This document shows positions 7,664 through 16,604 of a stretch of DNA of 23,874 nt, one piece after another. This DNA is from a virus, in IMG/VR virus record IMGVR_UViG_3300021440_000122, positions 1-23,874 of that record. One strand, written 5' to 3'. A model generated the notes under the pieces. It made no database searches. It saw only the letters and a program-made list of their open reading frames with translations, and had not been told where the DNA came from. The number at the start of each line of letters is the position of its first letter. The stretch's first letter is position 1. The translations under genes were made by a program, and so were the position numbers.

Positions 7664-8067
7664 TGCAACTACTCGACCTCATCACGCAATCGCTGCGGTC
7701 CATTGGCGTGGTTGACGTGACGGAATCTCCGAGTGCGGAGGCCGGTGCCAATGCGCTGATCAACCTCAATAACCTGATGGCGACGCTGGCGGAAGATGGC
7801 ATTGACTTGGGCTACACCGCGACCTCGACCATTACGGACGACTTCGCGTTGTCGGCAGGCCATGTGGGCACGATTGAGGCGCTGCTGGCGATGAAAGAGG
7901 CGTCGGATCGTGGCATTGCGCCTTCTGCAACGCTTTCAGGTATGGCTGATAGTGGCTACCGGCGCTTGCTGTTGCAGGCGCAGAAGCTGGCGATGCAGCC
8001 CGCGTCGCTGTCTGGCGTATCGCATGGGCTCGGATCGTTGCCACCGTACAACATCTTGACCGGATGA
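7663..8067 (+). CDS. P22 gp4-like head-completion / tail accessory factor
   Basis: A 134-residue, mostly helical protein. The N-terminal helix (LLDLITQSLRSIGVV), the central NLNNLMATLAEDGIDLGY, and the later helix with AMKEASDRGIAP and YRRLLLQAQKLAM fit the P22 gp4 type of adaptor that binds the portal after DNA packaging (166 residues in P22). The start overlaps the previous stop by one base (TAATG). The gp10-like protein gene follows directly, as in P22. Some related proteins also carry a muramidase activity, but no catalytic residue can be assigned here. Confidence rests on gene order as much as on sequence. Confidence 0.75.
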   Translation: MQLLDLITQSLRSIGVVDVTESPSAEAGANALINLNNLMATLAEDGIDLGYTATSTITDDFALSAGHVGTIEALLAMKEASDRGIAPSATLSGMADSGYRRLLLQAQKLAMQPASLSGVSHGLGSLPPYNILTG

Positions 8068-8068
8068 C

Positions 8069-9508
8069 ATGGGAGCACTACCGCTACCGATTGCGTCCTA
8101 TCAGTTATCGTCGCCGGTAGGCTCATCGGCGCGGCTGGTCAACTGCTTTTCATCGCCAGCGCCTCAGGGCGGAAAGTCGGCGGTCATCATCACCCGTTCT
8201 GCGGGTATCGCCACCTTCGCCAATCTCGACTCCAGCGGCGCGGCTGGCGGGCGTGGCGCGATCAACATGAACGGCGTGCTCTATGCGCTGGTGCATGAGA
8301 CGCTGTACCGCGTGGATTCTGCGGGCGCTGGCACCAATGTCGGCACGATCACCGGCACCGGGCGCGTGCGGATGGCGACCAACGGGACAAACTTCGTCAT
8401 CGTGCGCCCATCGGATAACGTGGGGTTCTGGTGCAACGGTTCGGCCACGACGCAGATCACGGATGCCGTGTTCACCGGTTTCGGCGCGGCGGACGTGGAA
8501 TTCATCCACGGCTACTACATATTCCGCCGACCCAGCACCGGCCAATTCTTCCAGTCGCAACTGAACGAAACCTCCTTCACCGACTTCGACGCGGCAGACA
8601 TTGCCGAAGCCGAGCAGGTGCCGGATAACCTCGTTGCGCTTGGCGTGGATCACGAAGAAGTATTGCTGTTTGGCACTGCGTCTGCTGAGGTGTGGTACGA
8701 CGCCGCGAACGACACGGGTTCATCCTTCAGCAAGTCCCCTGGCGGTCTGGTGTCGCTCGGCATTGCGGGCTCTGAGTCGCACGGCAAGCAGGACAACTCG
8801 ACGTTTTGGCTGGCGAATGACCGGACTATCCGCAGGCTGACCGGAGCGACGCCGCAGAAGGTGTCACAGTGGGGTATCGATACGCAGTTGAACAAGCTGA
8901 CTACGATCAGCGACTGCTATACCGTGCCATTCATTCAGGAAGGGCACATGATGCTGGCGTTCGTGCATACCACGGACGAGCGGACATTTGTCTATGACTG
9001 CACAACGCAGCAGTGGCACGAGCGGTCATCGTATGTCAGCGCCAGCAGTTCCACTCGGCAGCGGCAGTGGCGCGTGTCGCATTGCGTCGAGTGCTACGGC
9101 AAGCAGATCGTTCTGGATACGCTCAGCGGGAAACTCGGATATCTGTCCACGGAAACGCTGGACGAATGGGGCAACCCGCTGCGCATGTCATGGACGTATC
9201 AGCCGGTTTACGCGAAGAACAATCTGGCGATTCACCGACGGTTTGAGATCGTCTGCAACGTCGGGCATGGGCTGGCGAGCGGGCAGGGCTCTGATCCCAA
9301 GGTGACGCTTGAGATTTCCGACGATGGCGGCGAGACGTGGCGCACGATGCCTGAGCGGTCGCTGGGGCTGCGCGGTCAGTACAAGGCCAATGTGTTCTGG
9401 GACATGCTCGGCAGCGCTCGGCAGCGGGTCTATCGCGTCACGATCACTGATCCGATCCCTGTGATGGTGGTCGATACGCAACTGACCGTTGAAGGAGCGG
9501 CGTGGTAA
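8069..9508 (+). CDS. P22 gp10-like packaged DNA stabilisation protein (tail hub)
   Basis: A 479-residue protein against 472 in P22 gp10. It begins MGALPLPIASYQLSSPVGSS, has early NCF and APQGGK motifs and a chain of beta-blade-like segments such as GVLYALVHETLYRV, and contains LVALGVDHEEVLLFG, VWYDA and FWLANDRTIRRL. This matches the phage stabilisation family, a beta-propeller hub that plugs the portal channel and anchors the tail appendages (family knowledge). The C-terminal region has a DPKVTLEISDDGGETW segment. It starts one base after the gp4-like stop. Its end overlaps the fibre-like gene start by one base (TAATG). Confidence 0.85.
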   Translation: MGALPLPIASYQLSSPVGSSARLVNCFSSPAPQGGKSAVIITRSAGIATFANLDSSGAAGGRGAINMNGVLYALVHETLYRVDSAGAGTNVGTITGTGRVRMATNGTNFVIVRPSDNVGFWCNGSATTQITDAVFTGFGAADVEFIHGYYIFRRPSTGQFFQSQLNETSFTDFDAADIAEAEQVPDNLVALGVDHEEVLLFGTASAEVWYDAANDTGSSFSKSPGGLVSLGIAGSESHGKQDNSTFWLANDRTIRRLTGATPQKVSQWGIDTQLNKLTTISDCYTVPFIQEGHMMLAFVHTTDERTFVYDCTTQQWHERSSYVSASSSTRQRQWRVSHCVECYGKQIVLDTLSGKLGYLSTETLDEWGNPLRMSWTYQPVYAKNNLAIHRRFEIVCNVGHGLASGQGSDPKVTLEISDDGGETWRTMPERSLGLRGQYKANVFWDMLGSARQRVYRVTITDPIPVMVVDTQLTVEGAAW

Positions 9509-10791
9509 TGGCTGCGCGAGGCTTCGACAAGATCGCGCTTCGAGTCCCTGAACAATGGGATGCGGAGTGGTATCGCCGCCATTTCCGTGACGTGCTGGCC
9601 AAGGGTGACGCACGGAACGTCATCCCCGCTGGTGGCCTGAGTGTGACCGGCAACACTGACGAACCGGCGACGCTCACCGGCAGCCCTGACGTGGCGACGC
9701 TGATGGCGCTACCGTTCGTGCTCACGGCCAACTCTGGCAGTGTGGCGAACGAACGCAAGCTGACCGGAAGTAGTACGGTCACGGTTACGGACGGTGGCGC
9801 CAATGGCAATGTGACGCTGACGATCCCCGATGATGGTGTCACTTACGCGAAGATGCAGAACATCTCGGCGACTTCGCGCTTTCTCGGTCGCATCTCATCG
9901 GGCGCGGGCGATACGGAAGAGTTGACGCCAGCCAATGCGACCTCGCTGCTCAACACCTTCACCAGCAGCTTGCAGGGGCTTGTCCCGGCTTCTGGTGGCG
10001 GCACGACTACCTTTCTGCGGGCCGATGGGTCTTTCACCCAAGTATCGCTATCGACTGGCGTCACCGGCACGCTGGCCGACGGGTCGCTGTCCAGCAATGT
10101 TCCGCTGAAGAATGCGGCGAATACGTTTACTGCTGGGCAGACCATCAATGCTCCGGCGAGCACGGTTGGGTTGACACTCGCGGGCGCGGCCAACGCCGCG
10201 ACTCTGATCGCACAGGGGTCATCTACCACTGGCCAATCCTACGGGATTCAGTCGCTCGGCGGCACGAACGCATCAGACCAATCATTCGGTGCATACAACC
10301 GATCAGGCGGAACGCTGTTTTTCAGCGTGGCCGGTGATGGTGGGATCATTGGCGGTTCTCCCACGGGCGGCAACAAGGGCGCGGGAACGATCAACGCGCA
10401 GGGGCTCTACGTCAACGGCGTGGCGGTCAGCACGTCGACCAGTGGCACCGACGGCACATGGACCGGCACACTGACGAACATATCTGGCATGTCTGGCGTG
10501 ACCGTGCATCAGGGTTGGTATACCCGCGTTGGCGACACCGTGACGTGTGGCGCGGTCATTGACTGCACAGCAGCGGTTGGCGCGTTCAGTTTCTATCTGA
10601 CGATCCCTGTGGCGTCCGCCTTTACGCAGTACTACCACGCATCGGGATCAGCGACCTACAACAACGGCAGCGTGGTGATTCCGGTTGAGGTTGTCGCGTA
10701 CCCGGCAACGGATGCGCTGCTTTTCACGGGAATACTTGGCACGGTCGGTGCCGGCGAAATCAGTTTCACCGCGATATATCGCGTGATATGA
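9508..10791 (+). CDS. Tail fibre / needle-type protein in the P22 gp26 position
   Basis: A 427-residue beta-rich protein. Residues 1-40 form a helical, charged N-terminus (PEQWDAEWYRRHFRDVLAKG) likely to attach to the virion. Next comes a fibre region with phage-fibre signatures: VTYAKMQNISATSRFLGRI, GAGDTEELTPA and TTFLRADGSF. From about 310 there is a C-terminal domain (GTWTGTLTNISG through YYHASGSATYNNG) ending in FTAIYRVI, which resembles the compact beta domain that closes many phage fibres. The ATG at 9508 has a GAAGGAG site ten bases upstream. A GTG at 9502 is also possible but leaves only four bases after that site. The position between gp10-like and ejection genes matches the P22 tail needle, but the sequence looks more fibre-like. 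Confidence 0.72.
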   Translation: MAARGFDKIALRVPEQWDAEWYRRHFRDVLAKGDARNVIPAGGLSVTGNTDEPATLTGSPDVATLMALPFVLTANSGSVANERKLTGSSTVTVTDGGANGNVTLTIPDDGVTYAKMQNISATSRFLGRISSGAGDTEELTPANATSLLNTFTSSLQGLVPASGGGTTTFLRADGSFTQVSLSTGVTGTLADGSLSSNVPLKNAANTFTAGQTINAPASTVGLTLAGAANAATLIAQGSSTTGQSYGIQSLGGTNASDQSFGAYNRSGGTLFFSVAGDGGIIGGSPTGGNKGAGTINAQGLYVNGVAVSTSTSGTDGTWTGTLTNISGMSGVTVHQGWYTRVGDTVTCGAVIDCTAAVGAFSFYLTIPVASAFTQYYHASGSATYNNGSVVIPVEVVAYPATDALLFTGILGTVGAGEISFTAIYRVI

Positions 10792-10800
10792 GGTATCAGT

Positions 10801-11994
10801 ATGAGCTTGCTTAAAAAACTCGGTAGCTTCGTCAAGGACTCCACGAAGGCGCTGGCGCAGATGCCGAAGGGCGTCCTGCATGACCCGTCGCGTCTCATCA
10901 CTGGCGTTGATCCCGCCTCCACAAAACTGTGGAACGGCATCACCGGCAGCGACAAAGCGCCGTTGGTCAACATGTTCGGCGGGCCGACTGGCTCGCAGCT
11001 TGACGCGGTGAACGCGGGCGGGCTGGCGCGAACGGGTTTCAAGGTGGCCGATACCGTGGCAGGGCTCTATGGTGGCGCGGGCGCGTTGTCGGGGCTCGGC
11101 AATGCCGTTGGGGCGCGCGGTGGAACCGCGGCAGACGCCACTGTAGGCGCGAACTCGCTCGGCGGCACTGCTGCACTGGGGGCTGGCACTGGCGGCGGCT
11201 CATCGCTTCTGGGGCGCATTGGCACCGGCGCTGCTGGCTTGCTCGGCGGTGGCGCGGGCGGCAGTCTGCTCGGGCCATTGCTTCAGGCGGGCGGGGCCAT
11301 TGGCAGCGCGGCACTCAGTAGCAGTGCGGCCAAGAAGGCTACCGCTGCCGATCAGGCGGGCTACGATCAGGCAATGCTGGGCCAGCGGCAGGCGCTCGGT
11401 GACGTGCGCGGCATCCAGCAGCCCTACAGCGACTTCGGTCAGCAGGCTATCGGCTCGCTCGGCAAGGTCAACAGCGGCGATTACAGCGGGTTCATGAACT
11501 CGCCGGATTACCAGTTCGCTCTCGATCAAGGCGGGCGGGCAGTGGATCGTTCGGCGGCGGCCCGCGGCAACCTGAACAGCGGCAATACCCTGTTGGCGCA
11601 GCAGCGCTTCGGGCAGGGGCTCGCCACGCAAAACCTGAACAACTACCGCAACTCGCTGTTTCAGCAGTTGGGCGTGGGTCAGCAGGCCGCGAACCAGAAC
11701 ACGAACGCCACCACGGGCATTGCCGGCAACATCAGCAATATGGCCATTGGCGCGGGCGACTCGCGTGCATCGGGCATCACCGCACAGGGCAACGCGCTCA
11801 CCAATGGCATTGATCAGCTCGGTCACTTGTTCGGAAACTACTTCGGCCAGAATCCCGGCACCAACGTGAACTATGGCTACATGGGCAATCCTGCATCTGG
11901 CGGCTGGACTGGAACGGGTAACGCGCTGTTTGCGAATCCGCTAGGATCATCGCCGAAGATTCCGCCCTATACCTACGTTTACGGAGGCCCGTAA
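10801..11994 (+). CDS. DNA ejection/transfer protein (internal virion protein, first of three)
   Basis: A 397-residue protein. A short basic N-terminus (MSLLKKLGSFVKDS) precedes a region with a long Gly/Ala/Leu/Ser low-complexity, weakly hydrophobic part (about 85-180) able to insert in membranes. It continues with Gln/Asn-rich helices: QPYSDFGQQAIGSLG, SPDYQFALDQGGRAVDRSAAA, RGNLNSGNTLLAQQRFGQGL. That last block is the recognisable part, of the type found in phage DNA transfer proteins encoded between the tail hub and tailspike genes. It fills the P22 gp7 position. A TGAGGT site lies six bases before the ATG. The likely role is release from the head with the DNA and forming part of the conduit through the cell envelope. 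Confidence 0.72.
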   Translation: MSLLKKLGSFVKDSTKALAQMPKGVLHDPSRLITGVDPASTKLWNGITGSDKAPLVNMFGGPTGSQLDAVNAGGLARTGFKVADTVAGLYGGAGALSGLGNAVGARGGTAADATVGANSLGGTAALGAGTGGGSSLLGRIGTGAAGLLGGGAGGSLLGPLLQAGGAIGSAALSSSAAKKATAADQAGYDQAMLGQRQALGDVRGIQQPYSDFGQQAIGSLGKVNSGDYSGFMNSPDYQFALDQGGRAVDRSAAARGNLNSGNTLLAQQRFGQGLATQNLNNYRNSLFQQLGVGQQAANQNTNATTGIAGNISNMAIGAGDSRASGITAQGNALTNGIDQLGHLFGNYFGQNPGTNVNYGYMGNPASGGWTGTGNALFANPLGSSPKIPPYTYVYGGP

Positions 11995-11995
11995 C

Positions 11996-13330
11996 ATGGC
12001 CTACAACATCGCAGCCAATCAACTGCTTGGCCGTCCGGTCAGCGCGTTTCTTGACTCGCAGGACACGGCGCAGCGCAATGCGTTGAACGCGCAGCAGTTC
12101 GCGGCCCAGCAGCAGAACGCGCTGTTCAATCAGCAGCGCCAGAGCCAGCAGGATGCCTACACCGCGCAGGACCGAGCGAAGGCGCAGAACGAGGACGAAC
12201 TCAAGCAGGTTCACGCGCACCTTTCCTATCTCGCCGCAGCGACCACGCCGGAGCAGTTCAGTGCGCTGGCTGACCGTGCCGCAGCCGATCCCGTGATGCA
12301 GAGCGTAATGCAACGGCACGGCATCACTCGTGATGAGTTCAAGACCCCTCAAGAAGCTGCGCAAGGTGCACAAATGGTGGCGGCGGCGTTGGGAGTGGCA
12401 GCGCCTGTGCCGGGGCCGAAGAGCATCGTCCAGCTTGACCCGGAGAAAAACGCATTCATCCAGCAGCCTGATGGAAGCCTCACTCCATTTGCGACGGCGA
12501 AGCCATCAAGCGCCAAAGCACAACTGGTAGAAGTACCGCTGCCCAATGGCACAGTTCAGAAGCAGTGGGTGGTGCCTGGGGAAAAGTCTGGCGTCAGCGT
12601 TGGCACGGCGGTGAAGCCCAAGGGCGACCAGTTGGCCGGATTCTCTGACCCGAAGATTCAGGATTTGCAGGCCGCGATTGCCTCGACCGGCTACGCATTG
12701 CCGACTGGGTTCCGTTCACAAGCGCAGCAGATTTCCTTGTATCAGGGACTGCTTCGCAAGTATGACGGCCTCGACCCGAACGACATTGCGCACCTGCTCG
12801 CAAACAATGCCATTGACTACAAGGGCGTGAGCAAGGCGACGCAGACGGCAGCGGGCATTGCAGGCAAGGTTGAGTTTGCGAACAAGGAACTGGAAGCATT
12901 CGCGCCGATTGCGCTGGATGCCAATGCTTCGGTGCCTCGCGGCAGCTTTGTGCCATTCTCGAAACTGCGACAGATGGGCGAGCGCAACATCTCCGACCCA
13001 GACCTGAAGCGGTTGTTTATCGCCACGCAGACGATGCTGAACTCGTACGACATGCTGGCATCTCGCGGCGGCACGGATCAGGCCAAGCGTGCAGAGAATC
13101 ACAAGATTCTGGAAACTGCCGACAGCCCGGAAACGTACGCGGCTGCCGTGCAGATGATTATGCGTGAGGGTAAGGCGGCTGGCAGTGCTGCTGCGGGCGC
13201 AATGAAGTCTGACGCATACAAACCGCCAGTTCCGGGCGGAAGTGCACCGCCCCCGCCAACAGCGACCGGACCCGGCGGGCAGAAGTTGATCCTGCAGAAC
13301 GGTCAGTGGGTGCCTGCAAATGGCCGGTGA
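11996..13330 (+). CDS. DNA ejection-type protein (second of three, P22 gp20 position)
   Basis: A 444-residue protein. Residues about 1-70 are rich in Gln, Ala and Asn (QFAAQQQNALFNQQRQSQQ) and helical. Residues 70-115 contain AADPVMQSVMQRHGITRDEF. The middle is mixed, and the C-terminal third has long helices (KRAENHKILETADSPETYAA) followed by a proline-rich tail (GGSAPPPPTATGPGG). An ordered Gln/Ala-rich protein of this size in this position fits the ejection proteins of P22-like phages. There is no clear signal peptide and no lysozyme motif. A GGAGG site eight bases before the ATG supports the start. The end overlaps the third ejection gene by 11 bases. Confidence 0.6.
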   Translation: MAYNIAANQLLGRPVSAFLDSQDTAQRNALNAQQFAAQQQNALFNQQRQSQQDAYTAQDRAKAQNEDELKQVHAHLSYLAAATTPEQFSALADRAAADPVMQSVMQRHGITRDEFKTPQEAAQGAQMVAAALGVAAPVPGPKSIVQLDPEKNAFIQQPDGSLTPFATAKPSSAKAQLVEVPLPNGTVQKQWVVPGEKSGVSVGTAVKPKGDQLAGFSDPKIQDLQAAIASTGYALPTGFRSQAQQISLYQGLLRKYDGLDPNDIAHLLANNAIDYKGVSKATQTAAGIAGKVEFANKELEAFAPIALDANASVPRGSFVPFSKLRQMGERNISDPDLKRLFIATQTMLNSYDMLASRGGTDQAKRAENHKILETADSPETYAAAVQMIMREGKAAGSAAAGAMKSDAYKPPVPGGSAPPPPTATGPGGQKLILQNGQWVPANGR

Positions 13331-15344
13331 ACTGCCGCCGCTGCCAGCAGGCTTTACGCTGGATCAGCAGCCTAGCGGACTGCCGCCGTTGCCGCCGGGG
13401 TTCACGCTTGATAATGCTGCGCCGCCAAGCCAGCCAGTGACCGCATCAAACCGATGGAATGCGGCAATGGCCGGACTAAATAGAGGCGTTGCAGGCGTGC
13501 TCGGTTTTCCGATGGATACCGCCGCAAACCTGCGCGACTTGGCTGCCGCTGGCGCGGGAATGATTGTCAGCGGCGTGACCGGGAAAGCGCCGCCTTCCAT
13601 GTTCGATCCCATAGACAGGGCGAGCCAGTACGGCACGTCAGAAAACATTGCTCGACTGATGGACAAGTGGAGGCAGACATCCACGCAGGTAGAACGCCCA
13701 GACGATCCAGCATCACGATACTTGTATGCAGGCGGGGCTGGCCTTGCAGGCGGTGCATTGCTTGGACCGGCAACTGGGGCGAGCGTAATCCCGTCTGCAT
13801 TATCCAACGCTGCGGGTTCAGTGGCCGCGCAAGTGGCCGCAGAGAATGGCGCTGGCCCATTGGGGCAAACGCTTGCAGGCATGGTAGGCGGCGCGGCTCC
13901 ATCTGCTCTGCGCTATGGTGCACAAGCCGGAGCGCGTGCGGTTGCGCGAGGCGGCGAGGATGGGCGGCTACAGACTGCGCAGAACATTGCGGATTTCCAG
14001 CAGGCCGGCGCTTTCCCGTCAGTCGGTCAAGCAACCGGAACGCGGCGTATGCAGGCGGCAGAATCCGTTGCAGCAAAGGCACCCGGATCGGCTGGCGTCA
14101 TGGCCGCTGCCAGCAAGAATCAGGCAGCGGATATTGGCGGTAACATTGATCGGCTGGCAAACTCGTTATCGCCAGCAGCTAGCGGTGAGCAGGCCGGACG
14201 CGCCATTGTCAAAGGCGTTACGGGTGAAGGCGGATTCCTTCAGCAGTTCAAGGACAAGACTGCTGCGAACTACAGCGCACTGGACAAGTTCGTCAACAAG
14301 TCTCAACTGGTAGATGTATCCAACACGGCAAAGACATTGGATGATCTTTCCGCAACCATTCCAGGGGCTGAAAACACCTCAGCAGCATTTGCAAATTCAA
14401 AGATTGCATCTATCCGTGATGCGCTTCAATCTGACTTGAGTTCGAACAGCAGGCAAAACAATCCTGCCATTCTTCAGAACGGCGGCAACGGGTTGCCATA
14501 CGATGCAGTTAAAAAGCTGCGGACTATCGTCGGCAACGAACTGGCAGACGCTCCTTTTTCTGGAGACGTTCCGGTATCTCAGTGGAAAAAGTTGTACGCG
14601 GCCATGTCTACGGATATGGAGGCAGCAGCGAAGTCGGCTGGGCCAGAAGCAGAAGCCGCGCTCTCGCGGGCCAACAAGTTCCATGCCGCAGGAATGAAAC
14701 GGCTTGACGTTATCAGCTCAGTGATCGAAAAGAATGGCGGGCCGGAAGCGGTATTCCGTGCTGCAACTTCCGGTGCGAAAGAGGGCGCAACGACGCTTAG
14801 AGCAGTCATGCAGAGTCTGCCTGAAGATGGACAGAAGGCAGTTTCTGCCGGAGTGCTTCGGCGGCTCGGCAAGGCGAACGCGGGCGCACAGAATGCCGCT
14901 GGCGATGCCTTCTCTACAGAGACATTTCTGACCAACTGGAATTCAATGTCACCTGAAGCGAAAACCGCGCTGTTTAACAGGTACGGTGACGGTTTCAGGC
15001 AGGACATGGATGCAGTTGCGCGTGTGGCAGACAACCTTCGCCAAGGGTCATCCGTATTCCGCAATCCGTCAGGCACTGCCGCTGCAAATGCGCAACTCGG
15101 AGCGGGCGCGGCTTTTATCGCGGCGCTGGCGAGCGGAAACTACAAGACGGCATTAGGGGTTGCGGCTGGCGTCGGTACAGCGAATGTGGGCGCTCGCGTG
15201 CTGACAAACCCCACGGCAGTGAAATGGCTGGCGATGACTACACGGGCACCGCAGAGCGCTATTCCCGCTATTCTCGCTCAGGCCATGCTGTCGAAAGACC
15301 CTGATATCCGCGCTGCCGCTATGGCAGTAAAGAACAGCCAATGA
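13320..15344 (+). CDS. Large DNA ejection protein (third of three, P22 gp16-like in type)
   Basis: A 674-residue protein (P22 gp16 has 609). The N-terminus carries two copies of a proline motif (residues 5-15 and 21-31). Residues about 45-215 are Ala/Gly-rich with hydrophobic stretches (LYAGGAGLAGGALLGPATGA, AGMVGGAAPSALRYG) that could enter a membrane. The rest is Ala-rich helices with many Asn and Gln, and a hydrophobic LGAGAAFIAALASG followed by a VAAGVGTAN segment near the C-terminus. This composition, the size and the place just before the tailspike-like gene support an ejection protein that crosses or lines the envelope channel. It begins inside the end of the previous gene and its stop overlaps the next start (ATGA). 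No murein hydrolase motif is seen. Confidence 0.65.
   Translation: MAGELPPLPAGFTLDQQPSGLPPLPPGFTLDNAAPPSQPVTASNRWNAAMAGLNRGVAGVLGFPMDTAANLRDLAAAGAGMIVSGVTGKAPPSMFDPIDRASQYGTSENIARLMDKWRQTSTQVERPDDPASRYLYAGGAGLAGGALLGPATGASVIPSALSNAAGSVAAQVAAENGAGPLGQTLAGMVGGAAPSALRYGAQAGARAVARGGEDGRLQTAQNIADFQQAGAFPSVGQATGTRRMQAAESVAAKAPGSAGVMAAASKNQAADIGGNIDRLANSLSPAASGEQAGRAIVKGVTGEGGFLQQFKDKTAANYSALDKFVNKSQLVDVSNTAKTLDDLSATIPGAENTSAAFANSKIASIRDALQSDLSSNSRQNNPAILQNGGNGLPYDAVKKLRTIVGNELADAPFSGDVPVSQWKKLYAAMSTDMEAAAKSAGPEAEAALSRANKFHAAGMKRLDVISSVIEKNGGPEAVFRAATSGAKEGATTLRAVMQSLPEDGQKAVSAGVLRRLGKANAGAQNAAGDAFSTETFLTNWNSMSPEAKTALFNRYGDGFRQDMDAVARVADNLRQGSSVFRNPSGTAAANAQLGAGAAFIAALASGNYKTALGVAAGVGTANVGARVLTNPTAVKWLAMTTRAPQSAIPAILAQAMLSKDPDIRAAAMAVKNSQ
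13332..13427 (+). repeat. Two 48-base coding repeats (LPPLPxGFTLD)
   Basis: Residues 5-20 and 21-36 of the large ejection protein are a tandem pair sharing LPPLP(A/P)GFTLD, then diverging (QQPSG against NAAPP). Codons differ between copies. The motif may be a short linear binding signal at the exposed N-terminus; that role is a guess. Confidence 0.8.
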
Positions 15345-16294
15345 CCGGCATCCTGCACCTTGACCCCGCATCCAAGCCGCGTGACGTGTTCGGCAGGGCT
15401 ATGCCGTATGCGACGCTGACGTTTCTGCGCACGGGCACGGACGAAGTGCTGGCGACCTATACGGCGGACAGCGCGGGCGTATTCGCCACCATCACGCCGT
15501 CATTCGATACCTACGTCTATCGCGTGCAATTGAAGGATGCAGCGGGCGTGCTCCGCTATGACGTGGACCCGTACCGCGCGGGGTATTCGACCTACGTTGA
15601 CGCACGGTCGCAGCGGCTGGAAAGCGGTGCCATTGTGCCGAATACCTCGTACACGTTCACCACGGATGGCACAACGTTGAAGTCCATCTATGCGGATGAC
15701 GCGATGACGGTGCAGCATCCGAACCCGATCAAGACCGATTCCAGCGGACTGCTGCCACCCATCTACCTGACGCCAGCCGAGTACTTCATCACCCGTGGCG
15801 GCGGTGGCGGTGGGTCTACCTACTTCCCCGGCGTCACCTATCCGGCAGATGAAACCCTGATAGGCGGCACGGTTGTGTTTGTGGCAGCGGCCATCTCAGG
15901 CGCTGGCGGAAGCTCAACCCGCGGGTACAACAGCGCCACGGCAGCCAACTGGATCGGCAACCCGACAACCTGCGCCGCAGCCGGGACGCTCACATCCGGC
16001 AGAATCGCGGGAAAGACAGACTTCGGCATCGGCACCTATGTCGGCTCCGGCTTCGAGCTGAGCGTGCGTATCCGTGTCACCACTGGCACCGAGCGTGCCT
16101 CACCGCAGACGGCCTACTTTACGGGCCTGACCATCGCAGGGATCAAATCAGGCGCGACTGCTGCGGGGGCGGCATTCGTCACGGATACCACCTCAGACGT
16201 AGGCTACACAACCTACAAATGGGTCTGGTCAGGAGGTAGCGCCCCATCGGCACTGATGGCAAACGCGACCGGCTACACCGCCGTTTTCACTTAG
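15341..16294 (+). CDS. Tailspike-adaptor-like protein with two related N-terminal domains
   Basis: A 317-residue beta-rich protein. Residues about 15-68 (PYATLTFLRTGTDEVLATY through YRVQLKDAAGVLRYDVDPY) have the pattern of the small attachment domains at the start of podovirus tailspikes and fibres. Residues about 82-150 (SGAIVPNTSYTFTTDGTTL, then YADDAMTVQHPNPIKTDSSG and LLPPIYL) look like a second copy of the same type. A short glycine run (GGGGGG, about 152-157) leads to a Thr/Gly-rich C-terminal domain. There is no long right-handed beta-helix or enzyme domain as in P22 gp9, so it may be an adaptor or a short non-enzymatic spike. It overlaps the preceding stop by 4 bases (ATGA). Confidence 0.68.
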   Translation: MTGILHLDPASKPRDVFGRAMPYATLTFLRTGTDEVLATYTADSAGVFATITPSFDTYVYRVQLKDAAGVLRYDVDPYRAGYSTYVDARSQRLESGAIVPNTSYTFTTDGTTLKSIYADDAMTVQHPNPIKTDSSGLLPPIYLTPAEYFITRGGGGGGSTYFPGVTYPADETLIGGTVVFVAAAISGAGGSSTRGYNSATAANWIGNPTTCAAAGTLTSGRIAGKTDFGIGTYVGSGFELSVRIRVTTGTERASPQTAYFTGLTIAGIKSGATAAGAAFVTDTTSDVGYTTYKWVWSGGSAPSALMANATGYTAVFT

Positions 16295-16313
16295 CACAAG
16301 GACCGCTACGACC

Positions 16314-16604
16314 ATGATCGACAACAAGAAACTGACTGACCTTGAGAACAACGCATACCTGAGACTGGGGACGATTGTCACGGGCGCGGTGTTTTGTATC
16401 AGCGCGTCATTTTTGGTCGGCGGCTGGATGACGGGGATAGGGAACAAGATCGACAACCTGCAAATGCAGATGACCGAGTTGCGCGAGTCCGTCTCGCAGC
16501 GCACGGCGGATCGCTGGCGCAAAAGCGACATGGACAACTGGTGCAGGGAAACCGAGTTGGCGAACCACCAGTGGCACTGCGGCAAGGTTGAGGGGCGGCA
16601 GTGA
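16314..16604 (+). CDS. Single-span membrane protein with coiled coil, holin candidate
   Basis: A 96-residue protein. Residues about 17-43 (LGTIVTGAVFCISASFLVGGW) form one membrane segment after a charged N-terminus. A polar helix of coiled-coil type follows (IDNLQMQMTELRESVSQR), then a Trp/His/Cys-containing tail. It is the first gene of the lysis block and its last bases overlap the endolysin start (GTGA), so it is probably coupled to the endolysin. Its size and position fit a holin or a lysis accessory, though the single span followed by a long soluble tail is less usual. An AAGGA site lies about eleven bases before the ATG. Confidence 0.65.
   Translation: MIDNKKLTDLENNAYLRLGTIVTGAVFCISASFLVGGWMTGIGNKIDNLQMQMTELRESVSQRTADRWRKSDMDNWCRETELANHQWHCGKVEGRQ

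Noticed and set aside
11200-11826. Long minus-strand frame opposite the first ejection gene
   Set aside because: Antisense shadow of a GC-rich gene; no ribosome-site or operon context.
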